Assembly (NCBI RefSeq): GCF_000504285.1
Contig: NZ_KI632511.1
Span: 8,104,154-8,168,153, forward strand
DNA: 64,000 nt
Reading direction: 5' to 3'
DNA from: Actinospica robiniae DSM 44927
GTDB taxonomy: Bacteria > Actinomycetota > Actinomycetes > Streptomycetales > Catenulisporaceae
Shown piece by piece: positions 18,558 through 25,895 of this stretch (positions are counted from its first letter, which is position 1; every line of letters begins with the position of its first letter). The notes beneath the pieces were generated by a model, which worked only from the letters and a program-made list of their open reading frames with translations, made no database searches and had not been told where the DNA came from. The position numbers were made by a program, and so were the translations under genes.

Positions 18558-19061
18558 ATGCCACCGTCGACAGGCGTGGATCCTTCGCTGTGCACGCGGT
18601 GCGGGCACGTGAACACGCCCGGCAGCCGGTTCTGCTCGAACTGCGGCAACCCCCTGGTGGCCAGTCAGCGGCCGACCGAGGTCACCTCCACCATCACCTT
18701 CGGCGCCCTCGGGCTGGCCGAGCCGCCGGACGAGACCGGCGAGGTGCCGGCGTACGAGGAGTTCACCGGCGCCGCCCTCGTGGTGCGCCGCGGCCCGAAC
18801 GCCGGCAGCCGCTTCCCGCTCAGCACCGAGGTGACCACGGCCGGGCGGGCGCCGGACAGCGAGATCTTCCTGGACGACGTCACCGTCTCGCGCCGGCACG
18901 CCGAGGTGGCCCGGACCGCGCAGGGCTTCCTGGTGCGCGACGTCGGCTCGCTCAACGGCACCTACGTCAACCGGGAGCGGATCGAGGAGCTGCTGCTCGC
19001 CGACGGCGACGAGGTGCAGATCGGCAAGTACCGCCTGGTCTTCCACGCCGGCCGCGGCTGA
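18558..19061 (+). CDS. garA: zinc-ribbon/FHA protein, GarA-type
   Basis: A 167-residue cytoplasmic signalling protein. Residues 12-29 hold a CxxC...CxxC zinc ribbon; a Thr-rich segment with TEVTSTITFG follows (position of the regulatory phospho-threonines in GarA/OdhI). A complete FHA domain fills the C-terminal half with GRAPDSEI, SRRHAEV and GSLNGTYVN, the phosphothreonine-binding residues. In relatives, PknB/PknG phosphorylation switches control over 2-oxoglutarate dehydrogenase and glutamate metabolism. The exact ETTS motif of GarA is replaced by EVTST. The neighbours match the usual garA context. Confidence 0.9.
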   Translation: MPPSTGVDPSLCTRCGHVNTPGSRFCSNCGNPLVASQRPTEVTSTITFGALGLAEPPDETGEVPAYEEFTGAALVVRRGPNAGSRFPLSTEVTTAGRAPDSEIFLDDVTVSRRHAEVARTAQGFLVRDVGSLNGTYVNRERIEELLLADGDEVQIGKYRLVFHAGRG

Positions 19062-19066
19062 GCCGG

Positions 19067-19855
19067 GTGGCCCACGGCGCCGGGCGCGGGTCCGGCGAGC
19101 CACGGGTGCGGGGTCTGACCATCGGCGAGGCCGCGGCCAGGCTCGCCGGGGAGTTTCCCGGACTGCGCCCGGAGACGCTGCGGGCGATGGAGCGGCACGG
19201 CTTGCTCGCGCCGCGGCGCACCCCCTCCGGCTACCGCCGCTACACCGAGCTGGACCTCGAGACGGTCCGGCGGATCCTGCTGGAGGCCTCGGCGGCGTAC
19301 GCCGAGCCGATGCCGACCCCCGCCCCGGTCGCGCCGCCGGCGGCGGTGCCCGCGCCACGCCCGACGCAGCCGGTCGCGGCGGCGCGAGCGGAGATCTCCG
19401 GCGCGTCCGGGGCAAATCACCCATTACCGCCGGATTCACCCGCCGGTCCCGCGCCCGCCGCCGAGGCCCCGGCCACCCGCCGCCGTTCCCCCAGGTGGCC
19501 GGAACCGGAGTATTTCGCGCCCGAGCTCGGCGAGGTCGCGCTCGGCCCCGAGGGCCTGGCCCGCGCGGCCGGGCTGGAGGCGCACCGGGTGGCCGAACTG
19601 GCCGGATTCGGTCTGATCAGCGGCGCGCAGCCGGCCACCGGCGCGGATCTGCTCGTCGCCCGGGCCGCGGCGGACCTGCTCGAGCACGGGATCGAGCCGC
19701 GCCACCTGCGCCCGGTGGTGGTGGCCGCGGGCCGAGCGGCGGCCCTGATCCGGGCCGCCGGAGGCGGGTCCGCGCGCTCCGGCACGGCCCAGGCCGCGGC
19801 GGCGCTGGTGCGGCTGGAGGCGGCCCTGCTTCGCGCTGCGCTGTTGGACGACTAG
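19067..19855 (+). CDS. ftsR: MerR-family regulator, FtsR-like
   Basis: A 262-residue MerR-type regulator starting 5 bp after garA. The N-terminal helix-turn-helix is LTIGEAAARLAGEFPGLRPETLRAMERHGLL with the typical SGYRRYTELDLETV wing. A long Pro/Ala-rich linker (about residues 85-145) is followed by a second conserved region with a helix bundle. This architecture, and the position between garA and the DUF151 gene, match FtsR, an activator of cell-division gene ftsZ in corynebacteria. GTG at 19067 is used; GTG at 19106 is an alternative that begins just before the helix-turn-helix. The function here is inferred from context. Confidence 0.82.
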   Translation: MAHGAGRGSGEPRVRGLTIGEAAARLAGEFPGLRPETLRAMERHGLLAPRRTPSGYRRYTELDLETVRRILLEASAAYAEPMPTPAPVAPPAAVPAPRPTQPVAAARAEISGASGANHPLPPDSPAGPAPAAEAPATRRRSPRWPEPEYFAPELGEVALGPEGLARAAGLEAHRVAELAGFGLISGAQPATGADLLVARAAADLLEHGIEPRHLRPVVVAAGRAAALIRAAGGGSARSGTAQAAAALVRLEAALLRAALLDD

Positions 19856-19865
19856 GCTGGTAACC

Positions 19866-20330
19866 GTGAACGAGCTCGATGTCGTTGGAGTGCGCGTCGA
19901 ACTGCCCTCGAATCTGCCGATCGTGTTGCTGCGGGAGAGCTCCGGTGAGCGCTACCTGCCGATCTGGGTCGGCCAGTCCGAGGCGCAGGCGATCGCCGCG
20001 GCGCTGGAGGGCACCCAGGCGCCGCGTCCGCTCACGCACGACCTGTTCCGGGACACGCTGCGCGCGCTCGGCCGCCGGCTGACCGCGGTGCACATCACGG
20101 CCCTGCGCGGCGGGACCTTCTTCGCGGAGTTGCTCTTCGACGGCGGGGTGACGGTCTCCTCGCGCTCGTCGGACGGCATCGCGCTGGCCCTGCGCTGCGG
20201 CGCGAAGATCTACGCGGCGGAGCCGGTGCTCGCGGAGGCGGGCATCCTGCTCCCCGACGACCAGGAGGACGAGGTCGAGCGCTTCCGCGAGTTCCTCGAC
20301 CAGGTCTCTCCGGAGGACTTCGAGTCGTAG
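19866..20330 (+). CDS. DUF151 bifunctional nuclease domain protein
   Basis: A 154-residue protein of the bifunctional nuclease (DUF151/BFN) family. Diagnostic stretches are VGVRVELPSNLPIVLLRE, YLPIWVGQSEAQAIA and SSRSSDGIALALR. Plant relatives cleave RNA and DNA; the actinobacterial role is not settled. The gene starts 10 bp after the ftsR-like gene and ends 163 bp before a second merR gene, so it is part of the same operon-like block. Confidence 0.9.
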   Translation: MNELDVVGVRVELPSNLPIVLLRESSGERYLPIWVGQSEAQAIAAALEGTQAPRPLTHDLFRDTLRALGRRLTAVHITALRGGTFFAELLFDGGVTVSSRSSDGIALALRCGAKIYAAEPVLAEAGILLPDDQEDEVERFREFLDQVSPEDFES

Positions 20331-20493
20331 GCGCGCAAGGCCGCGGCGCGGCCGGTGCGTCACCGGTTCGGACGGTTCGGCGGGCGCCGGGGGATTGGCG
20401 GGCCGGTGAAGCGGACAGGACCGAAGTCGGGACCCGCCCGGGTGCCGACGGCCGGCATGCGCCCGCGAGGGGTGCGCGAAAGCGGGAGCGGAG

Positions 20494-21060
20494 GTGGCTG
20501 TGGGCGCGCGGGATGAGGCGGTCGCGGGGCGTGAGACGCCGCCGGGGGCGGGCGGCACGTTCGGCTACCGCGGCACGGTCGCCTGCGCGGCGGCCGGGGT
20601 GACCTACCGGCAGCTCGACTACTGGGCCCGCACCGGGCTGGCCGGGCCCAGCCTGCGCAGCGGCTCCGGGCCGAGCGCGTCCGGCCTCTACAGCTTCCGC
20701 GACGTGGTCATCCTCAAGATCGTCAAGCGCCTGCTGGACGTCGGCGTCTCGCTGCACAACATCCGCGCCGCGGTGGCCCACCTCGGCACCCGCGCGGCCG
20801 CGGAGCTGGCCGGGATCACGCTGCTGAGCGACGGCGCCGGGATCTTCGAGTGCACCTCGCCGGGCGAGGTGATGGAGCTGCTCCAGGGCGGCCAGGGCGT
20901 GTTCGGCATCTCCGTGGGCGCGGTCTGCGCCGAGGTGGAGGAGGTGCTGCGGCGGCTGCCGGGGGAGGAGCCGGCCGGCGAGGCCGGGCCGCCCCGCGCG
21001 GTGCTGCCCCCCGGCGTGGTGGACGAGCTGGCCGCCCGGCGCCGGTTCCGGGCGGGCTGA
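20494..21060 (+). CDS. MerR-family transcriptional regulator
   Basis: A 188-residue MerR regulator with an N-terminal helix-turn-helix around FGYRGTVACAAAGVTYRQLDYWARTGL, a wing that includes GLYSFRDVV, and a dimerisation coiled coil. The C-terminal region (GVFGISVGAVCAEVEEVLRRL) is the variable effector part. Gene order after garA, ftsR and the DUF151 gene is conserved in many actinobacteria. GTG at 20494 is preceded by GGGAGCGGAG. Ligand and targets are unknown. Confidence 0.87.
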   Translation: MAVGARDEAVAGRETPPGAGGTFGYRGTVACAAAGVTYRQLDYWARTGLAGPSLRSGSGPSASGLYSFRDVVILKIVKRLLDVGVSLHNIRAAVAHLGTRAAAELAGITLLSDGAGIFECTSPGEVMELLQGGQGVFGISVGAVCAEVEEVLRRLPGEEPAGEAGPPRAVLPPGVVDELAARRRFRAG

Positions 21061-21062
21061 GC

Positions 21063-21078
21063 GGCCCCCGGCGGGGCC
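21063..21078. terminator. small GC hairpin between convergent genes
   Basis: GGCCCC (21063-21068) and GGGGCC (21073-21078) fall exactly between the merR stop and the convergent gene's stop. Confidence 0.35.
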
Positions 21079-22068
21079 TCAGGCGGCCGCGGAGCCGTCC
21101 AGCAGGGGCGCGAGACGGACCAGCGCCCGGACCGTGCTGCGCACCTCCAGCAGGTACTTGGTGGCCGAATAGTTCGACAGCGGCAGCCGCGGCCGGTTCG
21201 TCGGCAGCGCGCCGACGGTGTCCACCTCGACCCCGAACGGCAGCGCCAGGATCCGCACCGCCGCGAGGTGCTGCGGCAGGACGTAGATCGCGGTGCTGAT
21301 CAGCAGCAGCCGCTCGCCCGGGCGCAGCGCCGCCACGTGCCGGGCGAAGAAGGTGTAGGAGTCGGCCGTGTCCGCCCGGCGCGTGCCCGGCCGCGACGAG
21401 GGCGCCGCCACCACGCGCACCGGCAGGCCGTCGGCGGTCCGGTAGTGCTTGATCCCCCAGGTGCCGCCCACGTCCTCGTGCCGCTCGCCCTCCTCGTGCT
21501 CCGGCGGCCCGAGCTCGAACGCGCGCCGGGTGCCGGCGTCTAAGGCCTCGTATTCCTCCCGCAGATCGCCCCAGCCGAGCTGCTCCGCCTGCTCGAACTC
21601 GTTGCCGGCGAACGGCCGGTGCGCGCCGAGGGTGGTGACCTGGCCGGCCGTGATCTCGCCGCCGCGGATCAGCTCCGCCGCGTACGACGGCCGGGCCACG
21701 CAGGCGCGCACCAGGCCGCCGAGCATCAGCATGTGGTCGTAGCGGCGGTGCCGCGGCGCCTCGCCGCGCAGGCCGAGCGCATTGGCCGCGGCGATCACCA
21801 GCTCGCTCTGGTGCGGCGTCAGATCCAGCTCCGCGGCCAGGTTGCGCTCGAGACCCTGCCGGGTGTCCCACTGCTCGGTGAACAGGTCCAGCTTCGCCAG
21901 CCGGTCCGCGAGCGGAGCCCGGCCGCCGGCGTAGTCGGCCGGATCGCCGCCGAACAGGCGCACCAGCGCGGCCAGCGGCGCCGAGCCGAGCCAGCCCTCG
22001 ACGTCGGCGCGCAGGTCGCCGCTCGCGCCGATCAGGGGCAGCCGGGCGAAGGCGGCGGGCTCGCTCAT
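21079..22068 (-). CDS. hypothetical protein
   Basis: A 329-residue soluble protein not assignable to a function. The N-terminal half is helical (GWLGSAPLAALVRLFGGD, LAAELDLTPHQSELVIAAANALGL). The C-terminal half has an alpha/beta Rossmann-like look with LLLISTAIYVLPQHLAAVRI and GVEVDTVG, which faintly resembles the YdcF/DUF218 fold, but the key residues of that fold are not clear. ATG at 22068 is chosen; upstream in-frame sequence has no family character. It is convergent with merR and divergent from the flavin monooxygenase gene. Confidence 0.68.
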   Translation of the reverse strand: MSEPAAFARLPLIGASGDLRADVEGWLGSAPLAALVRLFGGDPADYAGGRAPLADRLAKLDLFTEQWDTRQGLERNLAAELDLTPHQSELVIAAANALGLRGEAPRHRRYDHMLMLGGLVRACVARPSYAAELIRGGEITAGQVTTLGAHRPFAGNEFEQAEQLGWGDLREEYEALDAGTRRAFELGPPEHEEGERHEDVGGTWGIKHYRTADGLPVRVVAAPSSRPGTRRADTADSYTFFARHVAALRPGERLLLISTAIYVLPQHLAAVRILALPFGVEVDTVGALPTNRPRLPLSNYSATKYLLEVRSTVRALVRLAPLLDGSAAA

Positions 22069-22425
22069 GCCGGCCAGCCTAGCCGCCCGCGCGCCGGCGC
22101 CGTCGAGCCGCGCCGGGCCGGCGGAAGCAGGGGTCGAATTCAACGGTAAACCCTCGTCCAAATTTCGGCATGGATTGCGTGACCTGCCGGTATTGCCCAG
22201 GAATACATTGACCCGATGCGGGCAAACTGATAGAAATGCAAGGTGCGACGGATCCGGTTGACCACAAGGGGATACATCGACTTCGGTCGAGTCTGGTCGG
22301 CTTCCTGTCACGGCTGAGCGGGCGAGCGCGACCCGTCGAGGTCGGCGACCAGCCGACGCGTGCGACAATGGGCGCAGCTCCCTCGCGGTTCATTCTCCCC
22401 CGGCCGCACAGAGACGGATTTCGCC
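22069..22425. other. 357-bp divergent intergenic region
   Basis: The left part is GC-rich; the middle (about 22135-22250) is AT-richer and holds a sigma-70-like promoter for the rightward gene. Several inverted bits surround CGTCGAGGTCGGCGACCAGC (22337-22356), but no recognised riboswitch consensus was found. Confidence 0.5.
22208..22236 (+). promoter_or_regulatory. predicted promoter for SsuD-like monooxygenase gene
   Basis: TTGACC at 22208-22213, a 17-bp spacer, and TAGAAA at 22231-22236. The leader to the ATG at 22426 would be about 180 nt. Confidence 0.45.
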
Positions 22426-23556
22426 ATGCCCGTTGAGTTCCTCGGATACGCCGCCACGAATGACGGTTCTGAGACGCGTCCGCGCAGCGGTCCGAGTTTC
22501 GACCCCGACTACACCGTCCGCCTCGCCCGGGCCCATGAGGAATGGGACTGGGACCGGGTGCTGTTCGCCTACGGCTCCGGCAGCCCCGACCCGGCGCCCG
22601 CCACCGCCTACGTCGCGGCGCACACCGAGCGGCTGCAGTTGCTCCTCGCCCACCGCCCCAACGTCTCCTACCCGACCTACGCCGCGAAGACCTTCGCGAC
22701 GCTGGACCGGATCAGCGACGGCCGGCTGTGCGTGCACTTCATCACCGGCGGCGACGACACCGAGCAGGCCCGGGAGGGCGACTTCCTGAGCATGGCCGAG
22801 CGCTACGCCCGCACCGGCGAGTACATCGGCATCGTCAAGCGGGCCTGGACCGAGCGGGAGCCGTTCAGCCACCACGGCTGGTATTTCGACTTCGACGAGT
22901 TCGTCAGCGACGTCTTCCCGGCCGGCGACCGGCGTCCGCTGGTCTCGGTCGGCGGCTGCGTGCCCGAGGCGTACGCGGTGGGCGCGGCCGAGGCGGACGT
23001 GTACTGCCTGTGGGGCGAGCCGCTGGACCGCACGGCCGAGCAGATCGAGGCCGTGCGCGCGGCCAGCGCCGCGGCCGGGCGCGCGGTGCCGCCGCGGATC
23101 CAGGTGGCCTTCCGCCCGATCCTGGGCGCCACCGAGGAGCAGGCCTGGGAGAAGGCGCACGGGATCCTGGCCGCGATCAAGACCAACCGCCGGCTCTCGG
23201 TGGTCCCCGCGCAGAGCACCGGCACCCGCCGGCTGATCGCCATCGCCGGCCACAGCGAGCGCTTCGACCGCGCGCTGTGGACCCCGGCCGCGCTCGCCAC
23301 CAAGGGCGCGGACAACTCCAACGCGCTGGTGGGCACCCCGGAGACGGTGGCCCAGGCCCTGCTGGACTACTACGACCTGGGCGTGGAGATCTTCTCCGCC
23401 CGCGGCTACGACCTGCTCGAGGACGCGATCGAGTTCGGCCGGCACGTGATCCCGATCGTGCGCGAGGAGGCGGCCAAGCGCGAGGCCGCCCGCGCCGCCC
23501 GCCGCTCGTCCGCCGGCGGCGGAACCGGCGCCACGCCGCGCGGGATGGCCGCCTGA
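22426..23556 (+). CDS. LLM-class flavin-dependent oxidoreductase, alkanesulfonate monooxygenase-like
   Basis: A 376-residue bacterial-luciferase-like enzyme that uses reduced FMN and oxygen. The stretches AYVAAHTERLQLLLAHRPNVSYPTYAAKT, SDGRLCVHFITGGDDTEQAREGDFLSM and SNALVGTPETVAQALLDYYDLGVEIFSARGYD follow the SsuD/desulfonating branch of the family closely, so cleavage of alkanesulfonates to sulfite and aldehyde is the likely reaction. No flavin reductase or sulfonate transporter gene is next to it. ATG at 22426 starts MPVEFLGY. A 100-codon gene follows at 28 bp and may be cotranscribed. Confidence 0.88.
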   Translation: MPVEFLGYAATNDGSETRPRSGPSFDPDYTVRLARAHEEWDWDRVLFAYGSGSPDPAPATAYVAAHTERLQLLLAHRPNVSYPTYAAKTFATLDRISDGRLCVHFITGGDDTEQAREGDFLSMAERYARTGEYIGIVKRAWTEREPFSHHGWYFDFDEFVSDVFPAGDRRPLVSVGGCVPEAYAVGAAEADVYCLWGEPLDRTAEQIEAVRAASAAAGRAVPPRIQVAFRPILGATEEQAWEKAHGILAAIKTNRRLSVVPAQSTGTRRLIAIAGHSERFDRALWTPAALATKGADNSNALVGTPETVAQALLDYYDLGVEIFSARGYDLLEDAIEFGRHVIPIVREEAAKREAARAARRSSAGGGTGATPRGMAA

Positions 23557-23584
23557 GGCGGCGGGCGGGGATATTCTCGGGTGT

Positions 23585-23887
23585 ATGACGTCGCCCGACG
23601 ATGCCTGCGTCCCGTTCGAGTACGGCGGCCGGCGCTGGGAGATCCCGGTGCGGCTGATCCGGGCCCGGCAGGAGTGGGAGACCGCGCACGCGCTCTGCCA
23701 GCAGCTGCAGCGGCGCACGGACGAGGCCTCGCGCGCCGCGTACGACGCGGCCTGGGACCGGCGGATGGCAGCCACGCTGCGACTCGGGCGCGATCCCTGG
23801 CTGACGGCGCATGAGAACGGACGGCATGAGGCCGACGCGGCGCTGCGGGCCTGCGCCCGGTCAGCCACTATTGAGACAGTGCCTTGA
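23585..23887 (+). CDS. small hypothetical protein
   Basis: A 100-residue, charged, helix-rich protein (RLIRARQEWETAHALCQQLQRR) with no family I recognise. Codon third positions are as GC-rich as in its upstream neighbour, which supports coding. It begins 28 bp after the monooxygenase gene and ends 18 bp before the repeat island, so the final residues may be non-native: the last 15 codons drop in GC. Confidence 0.5.
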   Translation: MTSPDDACVPFEYGGRRWEIPVRLIRARQEWETAHALCQQLQRRTDEASRAAYDAAWDRRMAATLRLGRDPWLTAHENGRHEADAALRACARSATIETVP

Positions 23888-23905
23888 CGCGTTCTACGTC
23901 TAGAG

Positions 23906-24014
23906 CGATTTGATCGGCTGGGTGCTCGTGGGCCTCGGTGGCTTGTCGGGTCGGGGTGGTCGTCGGGCTGCGGGCGGCCGCTTCGCGTCGCCCGTTTATC
24001 TGACCACCCGTTAC
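23906..24014 (+). repeat. inverted repeat left arm, outer segment
   Basis: From CGATTTGAT onward this segment matches the reverse complement of 28505-28641 with scattered mismatches and small gaps; shared blocks include CGGCTGGGTGCTCGTGGG, TCGTCGGGTCGGGGTGGTCG, CGCTTCGCGTCG and CTGACCACCCG. The match stops where the IS110 element begins and resumes after it. Confidence 0.8.
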
Positions 24015-24266
24015 CTTTTACGTGTCCCCGCAATGGGGGCGCCTGGCCTCCGGGCCCGGTATGGCTCTGCCACCCTGCCGTGTCTATGGCCTTGGGCGTG
24101 TTGCCGCCGGGTTTTGGAGCACTGCCTGACCGCTGATAAGGGGCCTGGTCCGCATCCCGTGCCCGGCGCAACGCCGGGCGTTTTCTCGGGGCGGCCTGTG
24201 TAACGTGGTTGCCGGCTGCGGTGCGATGGTCGAGGCCAGGGCCATGCGAAGTAGAAGGCGGCGAGC
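24015..24266 (+). ncRNA. candidate bridge RNA (seekRNA) region at IS110 left end
   Basis: IS110-group elements encode a structured guide RNA in the non-coding end upstream of the recombinase. Here that 252-nt stretch holds potential stem-loops: CCCC/GGGG around 24026-24039, GGCC/GGGCC around 24045-24055, and an 8-bp perfect stem GCCCGGCG-CAA-CGCCGGGC at 24161-24179 followed by TTTT. The guide loops cannot be assigned by eye. The assignment rests on family knowledge plus position, not on a covariance match. Confidence 0.35.
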
Positions 24267-25466
24267 GTGTACGACACCAGCGGTATCGGGGTCTTCCTCG
24301 GCCTGGACGTGGGCAAGGGCGAGCACCACGCCCACGGGCTGACCCCGGCCGGCAAGACCGTCTACGACAAGCGCCTGCCGAACACCGAACCGAAACTGCG
24401 CGCCCTGTTCGAGAAGCTGATCGCGAAGTTCGCCACCGTCCTGGTGATCGTCGATCAGCCCGCGAACATCGGCGCGCTGCCGCTGAGCGTCGCCCGCGAC
24501 GTCGGCTGCCAGGTCGCCTACCTGCCCGGCCTGGCCATGCGCCGCGCCGCGGACCTCTACGAGGGCGAGGCCAAGACCGACGCCCGCGACGCCGCCGTGA
24601 TCGCCGACGTCGCCCGCACCGCACCCAGGGCGCTGCGCACCCTGACCGTGCTCGATGAGACCGAGGCGGAACTGGCCATGCTCGTCGGGTTCGACCAGGA
24701 CCTCGCGGGCGAGTCGACCCGCACCTCCAATCGGCTGCGCGGCCTGCTCACCCAGATCCACCCCTCCCTCGAACGCGTCCTGGGCCCACGCATCCAGCAC
24801 CAGGCCGTCCTCGCGCTACTCGCCCGGTACGGCTCCCCTGAACTGCTCGCCGAGGCCGGCACCCGACGCATCGTCAAACTCCTGAAACCCCTGGCCCCGC
24901 GCCTGGCCGAGCGCCTGGCCGAGGAGATCGCCGAGGCCCTCGCAGAACAGACGGTCGTGGTGCCCGGCACCCGGGCCGCAGCCCTCGTCATCCCCTCCCT
25001 CGCCCGCCAGCTGACCGAGATCCTCGCCCAACGCCGCACGCTCGAGGGACAGCTCAGTGCCCTGCTGGAGGCCCACCCTCTTTCCCCGCTCCTGACCTCG
25101 ATGCCCGGCATCGGGATCAGGACCGCCGCGACCATCCTGACCACCGTCGGCGACGCCGCCACCTTCCCCACCGCCGACCACCTCGCCTCCTACGCAGGAC
25201 TTGCCCCGGTCACCAAGTCCTCCGGCAGCTCCATCCGCGGCGAACACGCACCCAGACGCGGAAACCGGCAGCTCAAACGCGCCATGTTCCTCTCCGCCTT
25301 CGCCGCCCTGGCCGACCCCGACTCCCGCGCCTACTACGACAAACACCGCGCCGCAGGCAAAACCCACACCCAAGCAATCATCCGCCTCGCCCGCAGACGC
25401 ATCAACGTCCTCCACGCCATGCTCCGCAACGCCACGCTCTACACGCCCCACACCGCCACCACATAA
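24267..25466 (+). CDS. IS110-family transposase (DEDD recombinase)
   Basis: A 399-residue IS110-type recombinase. The N-terminal RuvC-like domain has FLGLDVGK (Asp14), VDQP (Asp63, the form common in actinobacterial members instead of EATG) and KTDARDAAVIADVAR (Asp105, Asp108). The C-terminal Transposase_20 domain has MPGIGIRTAATILTTVGD and SYAGLAPVTKSSGSS (about residues 307-321), containing the serine used for strand exchange. No frameshift or stop interrupts it. GTG at 24267 is the start; an upstream ATG is out of frame. C-terminal residues are rich in Thr/His. Known relatives cut with guidance from the RNA of their own non-coding end. Confidence 0.93.
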   Translation: MYDTSGIGVFLGLDVGKGEHHAHGLTPAGKTVYDKRLPNTEPKLRALFEKLIAKFATVLVIVDQPANIGALPLSVARDVGCQVAYLPGLAMRRAADLYEGEAKTDARDAAVIADVARTAPRALRTLTVLDETEAELAMLVGFDQDLAGESTRTSNRLRGLLTQIHPSLERVLGPRIQHQAVLALLARYGSPELLAEAGTRRIVKLLKPLAPRLAERLAEEIAEALAEQTVVVPGTRAAALVIPSLARQLTEILAQRRTLEGQLSALLEAHPLSPLLTSMPGIGIRTAATILTTVGDAATFPTADHLASYAGLAPVTKSSGSSIRGEHAPRRGNRQLKRAMFLSAFAALADPDSRAYYDKHRAAGKTHTQAIIRLARRRINVLHAMLRNATLYTPHTATT

Positions 25467-25548
25467 CCCGAGCAACACCCACCCACATGCCCGTTACAGC
25501 GAGCAGCCCAGACTTGACGGAAGACATAGGGGCACGCCCACCCGTTAC

Positions 25549-25783
25549 GTTGGTGGGGTGGGTTGCAGTTTCAAGATCTCGCCTCCGGCGGAGGCCCTTC
25601 TCTCGGAGAGAGATGCCGGGTTCGCGTGGGTGCTGTTGTTGGTGGGGCGGGTTGGGGTTTGGGGTGGTGGGGTTGCGGGGGTGTGCTCTCTCCTCGGTCG
25701 GTCCCCGGAGGCAATCAGGGACCTGCCGGGAGGTCAAGCGGCGGCGGCCTGCGCTGGTGGTGGATTGTGCATGGCGCCGCTTG
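25549..25783 (+). repeat. inverted repeat left arm, middle segment
   Basis: This continues the match to the reverse complement of the right arm (about 28285-28515): shared blocks include GTTTCAAGATC, GGCCCTTCTCTCGGAGAG (one mismatch), GGGGTTGCGGGGGTGTG, CTCTCCTCGGTCGGTCCCCG and GAGGCAATCAGG. It ends at GCTTG, where the second insertion sequence begins. The stretch 25467-25895 has no credible gene; a short open frame here reads through the hairpin repeat. Confidence 0.8.
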
Positions 25784-25797
25784 CTTGAGATTTAACC
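25784..25797 (+). repeat. terminal inverted repeat, left end of IS4-type element
   Basis: CTTGAGATTTAACC; differs from the right end at one position. Confidence 0.85.
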
Positions 25798-25895
25798 TCG
25801 GCGAGATCGTTTCTGGGGGAGTTTCGGTGTTCTGCTGACGCGCGGCACGGCCACCTGCGATTCTTCGTTTCTGTCGAAGGATACGAAGAAGGTAG

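Larger units (their letters stand above)
24015..25548 (+). mobile_element. IS110-family insertion sequence
   Basis: The element is delimited by comparison with the uninterrupted right arm of the surrounding inverted repeat: homology to that arm ends near 24010 and resumes near 25540. The 11-mer CCACCCGTTAC occurs at both edges (24004-24014 and 25538-25548), so the exact end is ambiguous by that length. There are no terminal inverted repeats, as expected for IS110. The size of about 1.5 kb, with a 250-bp non-coding left end and a single transposase gene, fits the family. The transposase is intact, so the element could be active. Confidence 0.8.

Noticed and set aside
22337-22425. Riboswitch before the SsuD-like gene
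   Set aside because: The leader has small stems but none of the conserved SAM-type or other riboswitch core sequences I could recognise.
24161-24184. Ordinary terminator of the upstream 100-codon gene
   Set aside because: It lies inside the IS110 element, 270 bp from that gene, and more probably belongs to the element's structured left end.
25559-25788. Short frame with VCSLLGRSPEAIRDLPGG, similar to one at about 28310-28510 on the minus strand
   Set aside because: The similarity is explained by the DNA inverted repeat and hairpin; indel differences between the copies break the frame outside the palindrome.
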